Source of the DNA: Sandaracinaceae bacterium
GTDB lineage: Bacteria > Myxococcota_A > Polyangia > Polyangiales > JADJQN01
Assembly (NCBI GenBank): GCA_016712745.1
Contig: JADJQN010000003.1
Location: forward strand, 496,001-560,000
Reading direction: 5' to 3'
Length of the DNA stretch: 64,000 nucleotides
The notes under the pieces were generated by a model. That model was not told the origin of the DNA and ran no database searches. It saw nothing but the letters and a program-made list of their open reading frames with translations. The translations under genes were made by a program, and so were the position numbers. Below, in pieces: positions 19,400 to 27,456 of the stretch (positions within the stretch are counted from its first letter, which is position 1; each line of letters begins with the position of its first letter).

Positions 19400-19747
19400 A
19401 TGCGCCACTTGGTATGGATACTTGGCACGTGTACAGGCTTCATCGGATGCGAATCGCCACGCGGGTTCGGCCCAGCGCTGATCTGTGCGCTCGAAGTGCG
19501 TCGCACCGATGAACACAACCAGTACACAGCCAATGATCGGACGCACCTGGGCTGGGATACGCGCGTGCAAGTGCAACTGGTCCTCCGCGAAACGGGCGCA
19601 GAACGCGAGAGCGCAGAACGCGTCGCAACGCTCACGCATTTGAGCCGTCCGAGCGCACCATGCCTATCGCACGAGCTGTGCCTAGAGGAACGACGCGCCA
19701 AAGATGTTGCATTAGCGCGCTTGGGGCTCGATGGAGACGCGCAATGA
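19400..19747 (+). CDS. Small hypothetical lipoprotein
   Basis: A 115-aa protein with a short lipoprotein signal (VWILGTCTGFIGC-ES). GAGGCG precedes the ATG at 19400, which is preferred over the ATG at 19388. The mature part has four more Cys and no recognised family. Its stop overlaps the start of the next gene (ATGA). It may form an operon with the DUF4912-like gene 27 bp upstream. Confidence 0.55.
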   Translation: MRHLVWILGTCTGFIGCESPRGFGPALICALEVRRTDEHNQYTANDRTHLGWDTRVQVQLVLRETGAERESAERVATLTHLSRPSAPCLSHELCLEERRAKDVALARLGLDGDAQ

Positions 19748-20340
19748 AAGTTGTCGCCCTAGCTCTGGTGCTGTCCTGCGCGCTCACGGCGCGTGCGTCT
19801 GCCCAAGACCCGCTGATCAACGCCGAGCGAGCGTTCACCTACTACGGTCGCGAACCGACGATCGATGTCGTTGTCGCAGCGGCGGCGCGGCAGGCCAGCG
19901 TCGATCCGGCACGCGCGCGCACGCTCGCCTCACGCGCCCGCATGTCGGGCTGGATTCCGACGGCACGCCTCGGGATGCGGCGCGGCATCGGGCAAGACCT
20001 CTATGCGTATCAGGGGGCGGAGATCGATCGCACCAACTACAGCACCGCGAATCAACTCGCGTTCGAGGCCTTGCTCTACTTTCGCTTGGACCGCCTGATG
20101 TTCGCGCGCGAAGAGGGAAATTTGCTGCGCGAAGAACGCGCCCTTGTTGCACAACGCAACGAGCTTTTGCGTGGGGTTGTGCATATCTACTTCGAGCGTC
20201 GCCGCATGCAACTTGAGCGCGATATGGCGGGCAGCGAAGACCTCGAACACGCCATGCGAATCGCCGAGGCGACCGCATTGCTTGATGCCTTCACCGGTGG
20301 CGTATTTTCGCGACGCTCCGTCGTACACGAAGACGACTAA
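19744..20340 (+). CDS. Exported hypothetical helical protein
   Basis: A 198-aa protein with a Sec signal peptide (LALVLSCALTARASA-QD). The mature part is mostly helical with a strongly charged stretch (EEGNLLREERALVAQRNELL) that could form a coiled coil, and it ends with a short acidic tail. I recognise no family. An efflux-type (TolC-like) helical hairpin is conceivable from FERRRMQLERDM but too little is present. It is coupled by ATGA overlap to the small lipoprotein and convergent with, and 4 bp overlapping, the PDZ/NuoH-like gene. Confidence 0.6.
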   Translation: MKVVALALVLSCALTARASAQDPLINAERAFTYYGREPTIDVVVAAAARQASVDPARARTLASRARMSGWIPTARLGMRRGIGQDLYAYQGAEIDRTNYSTANQLAFEALLYFRLDRLMFAREEGNLLREERALVAQRNELLRGVVHIYFERRRMQLERDMAGSEDLEHAMRIAEATALLDAFTGGVFSRRSVVHEDD

Positions 20341-22088
20341 GACAGCGACGATGAAACGGCCGAGCCGAGCATATCGGCGCCGCGCTCCATCGCCGACGGC
20401 GCCGGCGTAGAACCTGAAGACGTGCTCATCTTGCTGCGCTCGCGCTGGCGGTAAGCACTCAGCAAACCCCACGCGAGCAATAGTGCGGCACCCGCACTCG
20501 TCAGCTGAGCAACGAGGGTGTCAACGACGGGCGACAGCTGCAGATGCACAACCCCTACGACGAGTAGCGTGCAAATCACGGTGCACGCGGCGAGCACCCG
20601 CGCACGCACTGGCGCTGCTGTGCGCAGACGATCGGAAAGAGCGGCTACGCACCAGACTTTGAATGCGAATACGCCGGCGCTTACCATCCACTGCCAACGC
20701 ACATGCCCATCGAGGAACGAAGGAGCGTGCACCCCGCCGAAGAACATGACGACAATCAGGCCCGCGAAGATGGCCCTGTGCGCGCGATCGACGACCTGCA
20801 CCAACCGGCCATCAGCATCGGGGGTCTCGCGATACGTTCCAACGAGGGAGGCCTCGATGCAAATCCATGCACAAAGAAGCGCCGCCGGGTTGCGCAATGC
20901 AAACCACGTCCAAACGCTCTCGCCTTGCAGAGAGCTGAAGCTTCGAATGGCCTCGGTGCCCACCAGCGAACCCAGTATCAATATCGCCGCGCAAGCCAGC
21001 AGGTCGTCGATGAGAAAGCGGTACAGGGCACGCGATCGAAGTGCGCTGCGCCGAGCCAAACGCGCCGCCGCGCGCGCGCTCACCGCAGCCAGAGCCCATA
21101 GCCAAACGTGCTGCGCGAAGGGCGCGAGTTCGCTGGCGATGATGATTGTTGTCGCGACTCTCACCGCAAAGAGCGCGGGCAGAAGCGAAAGCCCAAGGTC
21201 GCGTGTGACCCAAGCTTCGCGCATCCGGTCGATTGCCGTTCGCGACGCGCGAGTGCTTGGTCCAAAGCAGAGCGTGGTGCCCAAACCAAACGCGAGTAGC
21301 GCGAGACCAAGCCACAGATCGGAGCGCGGCGGCTGATTCTCAAATCCGCCAAGGGAGATCCACGCCGAGACAACGGCGACTTCTCCCGGCCGGCGAATAC
21401 GAAGTTGCACGCGATCGGCGTTGTGCTGCGGCAAGAAGCTCGATACGCCGTCGACGACAGCGCCGTCGACTTCAATCACGACATCACCGGCGAGTATGCC
21501 TGCGCGTGCCGCAGCGCCTGTGCCCTGCACGCTTTCGATGCGCACTCCACCACCCCGGGCTTCTTCGTCAGCCACAGTCATGCCCGCGAAAGTTGCGAAC
21601 GCGCGCGCCCGACGAGCGTGCGCGAGAGCTTTGGGCAATGATTCGACACTTGCGCCGCGTATCCAAACGCGCACTTCGTCGAGGGAACCAGAAATCTCCG
21701 CGCCCCCAATGCGCGCATCGAAAGCCGCGCGCACGCTCCCGTCGAAGGTGCCGCCGCCCCAAAAGAGCGCCATCGCCTCGGTGTCAAGCGGGACCTCCAG
21801 CACCTCCATCGCAACAACACGACCTTGAGTGCGGGCGACTACGCTGCGCGAAGGCAAGCCTGGCTTCCTTAGCGTGCCGGTCCACGTGACCGTTCCGGCA
21901 CGCCCAAGGGGAAGGCCGAGGCCGTGTAGGCGCAGCACCTCGCCGCCTTCACGATGGACCGATTCGACGGAGACCAAATGCAGCAACGCTAGATCGTCGC
22001 GCCACACGCACGCGCCGAGCATGGCCATGCAAGCGAGCAGGAGCCCGCTCGCGGCTTGGCGCAAGACGTTGAGACGAAAGGAGTTCAT
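20337..22088 (-). CDS. PDZ-domain protein fused to a NuoH-like membrane domain
   Basis: A 583-aa protein. A lipoprotein-like N-terminus (ACMAMLGAC) is followed by a beta-rich region to about 170 and a PDZ domain at about 180-245 (GVRIESVQGTGAAARAGI, then LAGDVVIEVDG). After that come about eight membrane segments to about residue 555. The membrane part resembles complex I subunit NuoH: WTWFALRNPAALLCAW, TYRETPDADGRLV where NuoH has RxPFDxxEAExELV, FFGGVHAP where NuoH has FFGGWxGP, and a following FKVWCVAAL helix. The acidic quinone-site residues are mostly lost, so it is probably not a working complex I subunit. Role unknown. Confidence 0.7.
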   Translation of the reverse strand: MNSFRLNVLRQAASGLLLACMAMLGACVWRDDLALLHLVSVESVHREGGEVLRLHGLGLPLGRAGTVTWTGTLRKPGLPSRSVVARTQGRVVAMEVLEVPLDTEAMALFWGGGTFDGSVRAAFDARIGGAEISGSLDEVRVWIRGASVESLPKALAHARRARAFATFAGMTVADEEARGGGVRIESVQGTGAAARAGILAGDVVIEVDGAVVDGVSSFLPQHNADRVQLRIRRPGEVAVVSAWISLGGFENQPPRSDLWLGLALLAFGLGTTLCFGPSTRASRTAIDRMREAWVTRDLGLSLLPALFAVRVATTIIIASELAPFAQHVWLWALAAVSARAAARLARRSALRSRALYRFLIDDLLACAAILILGSLVGTEAIRSFSSLQGESVWTWFALRNPAALLCAWICIEASLVGTYRETPDADGRLVQVVDRAHRAIFAGLIVVMFFGGVHAPSFLDGHVRWQWMVSAGVFAFKVWCVAALSDRLRTAAPVRARVLAACTVICTLLVVGVVHLQLSPVVDTLVAQLTSAGAALLLAWGLLSAYRQRERSKMSTSSGSTPAPSAMERGADMLGSAVSSSLS

Positions 22089-22223
22089 GGCTCTGGCGCG
22101 AGGCGCGTTCCATGACCCTCGCGTACCCTAGCTAAACCGTCAAAAAACCGGGGGATTGCGTTGACATGGCCAAAGTCGGGTGCTACTTCCCGCGTCTCTT
22201 TTTGGGCAGGAGCCAGTATATAA

Positions 22224-22457
22224 GTGAGCGCCAAAGCAAGCATCACAAAGGCATCTCGCGCGACAGGTCCAGCGACCGATCGCAAGAAGCTCATGACCGA
22301 GCTTGGCGAGGCTACTTACGCGATGCTGTCCGAGGGCACTTTGCCGACGCCGACTCGCCTGCGTCCGTTGATGGAGCGGCTCATTAGTTCGACTGAAGAT
22401 CAGAAGACCCAGAAGAAGTCGGGTCCCACAAAAGGAAAGAAGACCGCACGCAACTGA
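22224..22457 (+). CDS. Small basic hypothetical protein
   Basis: 77 aa from a GTG with AGGAG about 13 bp upstream. It is Lys/Thr-rich, with a central helical part (KKLMTELGEATYAMLSEG) and a basic tail (KKSGPTKGKK). It ends 14 bp before tRNA-Ala. Codon use fits the neighbours, but there is no recognised family, so it could be a chance frame. Confidence 0.4.
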   Translation: MSAKASITKASRATGPATDRKKLMTELGEATYAMLSEGTLPTPTRLRPLMERLISSTEDQKTQKKSGPTKGKKTARN

Positions 22458-22471
22458 TGTAGTTCAAATAC

Positions 22472-22544
22472 GGGGCTGTAGCTCAGCTGGGAGAGCGCGC
22501 GAATGGCATTCACGAGGTCAGGGGTTCGATCCCCCTCAGCTCCA
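22472..22544 (+). tRNA. tRNA-Ala (anticodon GGC)
   Basis: A complete cloverleaf: the acceptor stem GGGGCTG pairs with CAGCTCC (one G-T), the D arm is GCTC...GAGC, the anticodon loop is ATGGCAT with GGC at positions 34-36, and the T arm is AGGGG-TTCGATC-CCCCT type. The anticodon stem CGCGA/TCACG contains one C-A mismatch. The bases after discriminator A are CCG, so the CCA end is not encoded. Confidence 0.93.
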
Positions 22545-22668
22545 CCGACACGACAACTGGCGCAGACGAATGCGCCGCAGAATATGGGCAAGTTAAGGCG
22601 CGGAATAGGACACACGCGCCGTATCGATTGACGGCTTTCGGAGTCTGCGTGATTCTCGTTTCCGCGCG

Positions 22669-23898
22669 ATGAGCACGGCAGACGACGAAAACGCCGGCCC
22701 CGAGATAAGCCCTCGGCTCGGGTACGGATTGCCGGCCGCAATCAACCTCGGTTCGCTACTCGGCAGCTACGAGATAGTTCGCAAGATTGGCGAAGGCGGA
22801 ATGGGCATCGTTTGGGAGGCGCGTCACGGCACGCTGCGCAAACGCGTCGCCATCAAAACGCTCAAGCCGGAAGTTGCGATGAACGCCGACTTCGTTGCGC
22901 GTTTCGTGCGTGAAGGTCGCGCGGCAGCTCGGATCCGTCATCCCAATGCCGTCGACGTAGCTGACGTCGGCGTCGAGAATGGAATTCCGTACTTGGTCAT
23001 GGATCTGCTCGAGGGCGAATCGCTCGCGGATCGCATTACCCAAAGCGGCCCTGTGCCCGTGAAGGAAGCCGCAGACATGATGGTGCCGATTTTGCTCGCG
23101 CTCGCGACGGCCCACGACGAAGGCATCATTCATCGCGACATGAAACCGGAGAATGTTTTCCTTGCGAAGAGTCGCGACGGCACAGTGACGCCGACGCTGC
23201 TCGATTTTGGTGTCTCCAAACTATCAGGCGAGGCCAATCTCACGCAGTCGTCGACCTTCATGGGCACGCCCTATTACATGTCGCCGGAGCAAGCAAATGA
23301 TTCTAAAAGCGTCGACGTGCGCACCGACGTTTACTCGATGGGCGTGATGCTTTACGAGGCGCTCGCGGGAACCAAACCCTTTGATGGCGCATCGCTCATC
23401 GTACTCGTGCGCTTGATCTGTGACGGCGAGTATTTGCCGCTCGATGCCGCCGCGCCGCATGTTCCGATGGAAGTCGTGGACATCGTGCAGCGCGCGATGA
23501 ACAAAGATCCAGCCCTGCGTTACACCACGGCGCGGGCGCTGGCGACTGCGCTAATCCCGTTCGCAAGCACGCGCGTGCGCGGCACCTTTGGCCCGACCCT
23601 CGGCTACGAAGAGGCGAGTTACGAACCGCGGAGCGGGGTGACCGATGTGCGAGACCTGCGACGTCAGCTTTCGCCCGTGCCAAGCCCAGTACCACCACCG
23701 CGCAAAAGCCACGACGCGGTGGCGATGGCCAAGACCATCGAAGCGGAAACATCGCTCGTTCAACCGAATGAGCCAAACGACACAACGCGCCCCGGCGCAC
23801 GGATGACGACCACCGTAAAACTCATCATCGTGTTCGCGGGCCTTGCGATCGTCTTTGGCACGCTGGCGATCTGGTTGCTACGCAGCGCCAGTGACTAA
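22669..23898 (+). CDS. Membrane-anchored serine/threonine protein kinase
   Basis: A 409-aa Hanks-type kinase that transfers phosphate from ATP to Ser/Thr of unknown targets. Visible elements are the Gly-rich loop GEGGMG at 41-46, the ATP-binding Lys63 in VAIK, the catalytic loop HRDMKPEN at 155-162 (Asp157), DFG at 179-181, and the activation segment GTPYYMSPEQ. After the kinase domain (to about 300) comes a linker and one C-terminal membrane helix (about 383-403), with almost nothing outside the membrane, so no sensor domain is present. This architecture is frequent in myxobacteria. Confidence 0.93.
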   Translation: MSTADDENAGPEISPRLGYGLPAAINLGSLLGSYEIVRKIGEGGMGIVWEARHGTLRKRVAIKTLKPEVAMNADFVARFVREGRAAARIRHPNAVDVADVGVENGIPYLVMDLLEGESLADRITQSGPVPVKEAADMMVPILLALATAHDEGIIHRDMKPENVFLAKSRDGTVTPTLLDFGVSKLSGEANLTQSSTFMGTPYYMSPEQANDSKSVDVRTDVYSMGVMLYEALAGTKPFDGASLIVLVRLICDGEYLPLDAAAPHVPMEVVDIVQRAMNKDPALRYTTARALATALIPFASTRVRGTFGPTLGYEEASYEPRSGVTDVRDLRRQLSPVPSPVPPPRKSHDAVAMAKTIEAETSLVQPNEPNDTTRPGARMTTTVKLIIVFAGLAIVFGTLAIWLLRSASD

Positions 23899-23944
23899 TG
23901 ACGGCTTCGATGGCGCAAATACTATCTAAGAAATCGACGCCGCG

Positions 23945-25045
23945 ATGGTCCAACGCTCCATGAGGCTTGGACTTGCATCTAGGCGTGCGCTTTTGATTAA
24001 CGCCGCGCTAATGACATCCACGTCGGTCGGGCACGCACAGCGCACGCAGCGCACGCGCGACATCGGAGTCTACGCACTGCAAGATGGAGTCATCGTTGAT
24101 CGTGCGGCGGGCCTGGTCTACATCATGATGGCTGCCGCAGACGAGATCGACGCGCTCGACGTGCGCACCGGTCGCGTGCGATTTTGGACACATGCCGCGA
24201 TGGTTCCTCTCGCCGCATCCGAAGGGCGTCTTTTGGCATGGCGCGAGAGCGCAGAAAACGAGCTGCGCCTGATTGTGCTTAGCGCAGCGAACGGACGCAC
24301 GCGCGTGCTTTGCGATCCGATCCCGCTGCCCGGCGCGGGAATGGTCACGCCCAACGCAGGCCTCGGATGGAGCTTCACCGTGCGCGTGGTGCGCATGGAG
24401 AACTCTGTTGCCGTTCTGCGGTGGTCGGCCGCACGCCGCTATGTTGGCGGCGCTGCGCCCACTCCGGAGATGGAAGCCTCGGTCGCCGCGACTTCGCGCT
24501 CAGGTGAGATTGCGGTGGACATAGAGACTGGCCATCGCGTGGAGCCGGTGCCTGCGACTTCGGTCGTATCTCCTGCACTAGATCCCGCGCAGAGTGACTC
24601 ATGGCCAGGCCTCGCAGCGCCGATGGTCGTCGGCCCGTTCACGGTTTCAGGCGTCGACGTCACAGTGCGTGCTGAGTCTACGGACGCAATCGAATCGGTG
24701 CGTATCGAGAGGCGAGGTCATGCTGACCAGCGCGAACTTGCGCCTTTCGCACGATCAGCTCCGCAACTCTTCGCCATGTTTTCAAACGACCGCGAGTACT
24801 TGATGTTTGCGACCGCTGCCGCCAATGAGCCTCTGCCGACGACCGTACACGTCTACGATCTCGTCAGCGGTCGCGATAGTCCGCGGGTGAACATCGGCGA
24901 CTTTTCGCCGTACTTTGTCGTCGCCGCCGGACGCGTCCTGCACATGGCGAACGGAAGAATCTACAGCGAAGTCCTAAGTGGCGGCGGCCGACGCTGGTCC
25001 CGCGCAGTGAGGCAGACAAGCTACCAAGGCCCCTACCCGCCGTAG
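23945..25045 (+). CDS. Exported beta-propeller-like hypothetical protein
   Basis: A 366-aa protein with a signal-like N-terminus ending VGHAQ. The mature part is beta-rich with repeated DVRTGRVRFW, VLSAANGRTRVL and VDIETGHRV type turns, which resemble WD/PQQ-like propeller blades, but no clear tryptophan-docking motif repeats. It follows the kinase gene by 46 bp and may be co-transcribed with it. No enzyme motif is visible. The start at 23945 could move to 23960. Confidence 0.55.
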   Translation: MVQRSMRLGLASRRALLINAALMTSTSVGHAQRTQRTRDIGVYALQDGVIVDRAAGLVYIMMAAADEIDALDVRTGRVRFWTHAAMVPLAASEGRLLAWRESAENELRLIVLSAANGRTRVLCDPIPLPGAGMVTPNAGLGWSFTVRVVRMENSVAVLRWSAARRYVGGAAPTPEMEASVAATSRSGEIAVDIETGHRVEPVPATSVVSPALDPAQSDSWPGLAAPMVVGPFTVSGVDVTVRAESTDAIESVRIERRGHADQRELAPFARSAPQLFAMFSNDREYLMFATAAANEPLPTTVHVYDLVSGRDSPRVNIGDFSPYFVVAAGRVLHMANGRIYSEVLSGGGRRWSRAVRQTSYQGPYPP

Positions 25046-25287
25046 CCTCGGGCGCCAGGGCACGGATCGATCGAGCGTGTCACCAGCGAGAGCGGGCCGC
25101 TGCTTCGCATCGATCGCGCGCAGACGCATGTCGAATCCTAACCACCTGTCAGCGACAGGCCGTAACCAGCGCGAGCCCACAACACAGCCACGCATAGATT
25201 TGCTGCATACGCTTTCTGACGATCTTGTGACGAGCTGTGACGATTCTATGATTCCGTACCTGCGCGTGACGCGCGCACGCTGCGCAG

Positions 25288-25944
25288 ATGAGCGCGACGA
25301 CTTTGCCCTTGGTTCCGACACGTCACGAGGAGCTCGTTCATTCGACCACGCATGCGGCGGGGGCTCTGTTCTCGCTGGCGACGTTGGTCGTCTTGATTTC
25401 GCGCGCCGTTTCGCGCTCCGCTCCACTCGTCGAGCTCGTTGCGCTAAGTCTTTTTGGGGGATCACTCCTGTTGCTTTACACGTGTTCGGCCATCTATCAC
25501 GCGATTCCCCATCATGGCGCTCAAGCCAAAACGTTCTGGCGCGTGCTTGATCACTCCGCGATCTACCTTCTAATTGCTGGGACGTATACGCCGTTCGCAT
25601 TGCTTGGAAACCCAGGTGCAGCCACCACATGGCTGCTCGGCGGGGTGTGGTGTCTCGCGAGCGTCGGGATCATCGTCGAGGTATCGCCGCTACGAAAACG
25701 GAAGCGGCTGTCGCTCCTGCTCTACCTAGCAACCGGATGGATCGGGGTCCTTGGATTGCCCGCGATGTGGCAGTCCCTGTCGCGACCCGTCCTCACGCTT
25801 CTGATGCTAGGTGGCATCGCCTATACAGCCGGGGTGCCGTTCTACTCCGCGAAACACAAGCGCTGGATGCACGCGTATTGGCACGTCTTCGTCATGCTCG
25901 GCAGTACCTTGCACGCTCTCGCGGTCGGACTTCTCGCCGCATAG
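25288..25944 (+). CDS. Hemolysin III family (TrhA/PAQR-like) membrane protein
   Basis: A 218-aa seven-helix inner-membrane protein. Family signatures are present: HxxGA near the start (STTHAAGALFS), YHAIPH after helix 2, LDHSAIYLLIAGTYTPF, and the C-terminal HAYWHVFVMLGSTLH with the His residues that bind metal in this family. Members affect membrane lipid homeostasis; hemolysis is not an established role. It stands alone, with 242 bp upstream in which I see no gene. Confidence 0.9.
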   Translation: MSATTLPLVPTRHEELVHSTTHAAGALFSLATLVVLISRAVSRSAPLVELVALSLFGGSLLLLYTCSAIYHAIPHHGAQAKTFWRVLDHSAIYLLIAGTYTPFALLGNPGAATTWLLGGVWCLASVGIIVEVSPLRKRKRLSLLLYLATGWIGVLGLPAMWQSLSRPVLTLLMLGGIAYTAGVPFYSAKHKRWMHAYWHVFVMLGSTLHALAVGLLAA

Positions 25945-25959
25945 ATCACTTTCCACAGA

Positions 25960-25976
25960 GTGAATTGACAATTCAC
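25960..25976. promoter_or_regulatory. 17-bp perfect palindrome upstream of the tyrosine phenol-lyase operon
   Basis: GTGAATTG-A-CAATTCAC is a perfect 8+1+8 dyad lying 37 bp before the ATG of the lyase gene and 15 bp after the preceding stop. Size and position suit an operator for a dimeric regulator of TetR, MarR or GntR type. No such regulator gene lies beside it. Confidence 0.55.
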
Positions 25977-26013
25977 ACGCCAGACGTGCGCCGCGAGTTG
26001 TAAGAACCGAGCC

Positions 26014-27405
26014 ATGCGACTCACACGACGTGCCTGGGCGGAGCCCTTCAAGATCAAGATGGTCGAGCCGCTCAAGATGACCACCGCTCAGGACCGTGAG
26101 CGATTCATCTCCGAGGCTGGATTCAACACCTTTCTTCTGCGATCCGATCAGGTCTACATCGACCTGCTGACCGATAGCGGCACAAACGCGATGAGCGATG
26201 TCCAGTGGGCGGGCATGATGCTGGGCGACGAAGCGTACGCAGGAAGCGCGAACTTCTATCATTTGGAAGAGCAGGTTCAGAAGTACTACGGCTACAAATA
26301 CCTCATCCCTACGCATCAAGGACGCGGTGCCGAGCACATTCTTTCGCGTGTGTTGATCCGCGACGGCGACGTGGTGCCCGGCAACATGTATTTCACCACG
26401 ACACGCGCGCATCAAGAACTCGCAGGGGGGCGCTTCGTGGATGTGATTGTCGACGAAGCACACGATCCAGCGTGTGAAGTGCCATTCAAAGGAAACGTCG
26501 ATCTCACGAAGCTCGAGGCATTGATTCATCAAGTCGGCCCGAGCAAGATTCCGTACGTCTCGGTCGCAGCGACCGTGAACATGGCGGGCGGCCAACCAGT
26601 ATCACTCGAGAACCTGCGTGCGGTTCGTGCACTCACGGCGGCGCACGGCATCCGCGTGATTCTGGATGCCACGCGCGCGATGGAGAACGCCCACTTCATC
26701 AAGAAGCGCGAAGCGGGTTGCGCCGATCGCACGATCGCGTCGATTTTGTTCGAGATGTGTTCCCTGACGGATGGCTGCACGATGAGCGGCAAGAAGGACC
26801 TCTGTGTCAACATCGGCGGCTTTCTCGCGCTCAACGACTTCGCCGTGTTCGAGGAAGCTCGCAACCAAGTCGTGCTCTTCGAAGGCCTCCACACGTACGG
26901 CGGGCTCGCGGGCCGCGACATGGAAGCGATGGCACGGGGTATCGAAGAAGCCGTTCAAGACGCTCATATGGAGGCGCGAATCGGGCAAGTTCAGTATACG
27001 GCGGACCTGCTGCTCAGCGTCGGAATCCCCATCGTGAGACCGACGGGCGGTCACGCGATATTCATCGACGCGCGCCGATTTCTTTCGCATCTTGAGCAAA
27101 CGGAATTTCCTGCACAGGCGCTCGCTGCTGAGCTCTATCGCGAGTCGGGAATTCGGACCATGGAGCGCGGGATCGTCTCCGCGGGTCGAAACGTCGAAAC
27201 CGGCGAGCACAATACGCCGAAGCTTGAGCTCGTACGCCTGACGTTTCCCCGCCGGGTGTATACGCAAGCGCACTGCGACGTCACGGCCGAAAGCGTCGAA
27301 GATGTGTTTCAGCGTCGGGACAGTATTCGCGGGCTGCGCATGACATATGAACCGAAGTATTTGCGGTTCTTTCAAGCGCGCTTCGAGCCGAAGCCAGCGC
27401 GATGA
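26014..27405 (+). CDS. tpl: Tyrosine phenol-lyase (PLP-dependent beta-lyase)
   Basis: A 463-aa enzyme expected to split L-tyrosine to phenol, pyruvate and ammonia, reversibly. The closest remembered match is Citrobacter-type TPL: LTDSGTNAMSDVQWAGMM, PTHQGRGAEH, FTTTRAHQ (substrate Thr), and CTMSGKKD with the PLP lysine. MERGIVSAGRN has the Arg that binds the phenol side in TPL (tryptophanase has a hydrophobic residue there), and LRFFQARF at the end matches the Phe pair of TPL. It has a palindromic site upstream and heads a tightly packed operon with an acyl-AMP ligase, SDR, ACP, acyl dehydrogenase and B12 radical SAM enzyme. Activity on another aromatic amino acid is possible. Confidence 0.85.
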   Translation: MRLTRRAWAEPFKIKMVEPLKMTTAQDRERFISEAGFNTFLLRSDQVYIDLLTDSGTNAMSDVQWAGMMLGDEAYAGSANFYHLEEQVQKYYGYKYLIPTHQGRGAEHILSRVLIRDGDVVPGNMYFTTTRAHQELAGGRFVDVIVDEAHDPACEVPFKGNVDLTKLEALIHQVGPSKIPYVSVAATVNMAGGQPVSLENLRAVRALTAAHGIRVILDATRAMENAHFIKKREAGCADRTIASILFEMCSLTDGCTMSGKKDLCVNIGGFLALNDFAVFEEARNQVVLFEGLHTYGGLAGRDMEAMARGIEEAVQDAHMEARIGQVQYTADLLLSVGIPIVRPTGGHAIFIDARRFLSHLEQTEFPAQALAAELYRESGIRTMERGIVSAGRNVETGEHNTPKLELVRLTFPRRVYTQAHCDVTAESVEDVFQRRDSIRGLRMTYEPKYLRFFQARFEPKPAR

Positions 27406-27456
27406 GTTGATCCGGATCAAGTGGGCGCTGCGCCTGCGTGGTCATAGTTCGGCCCG

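Noticed and set aside
22089..22223. Additional small gene or RNA between the PDZ/NuoH-like gene and the small basic protein
   Set aside because: No start with a ribosome site and no stable fold noticed; it probably holds promoters for both directions.
25046..25287. Gene in the 242-bp spacer before the hemolysin III gene
   Set aside because: Short open frames here have no signal, ribosome site or recognisable motif.
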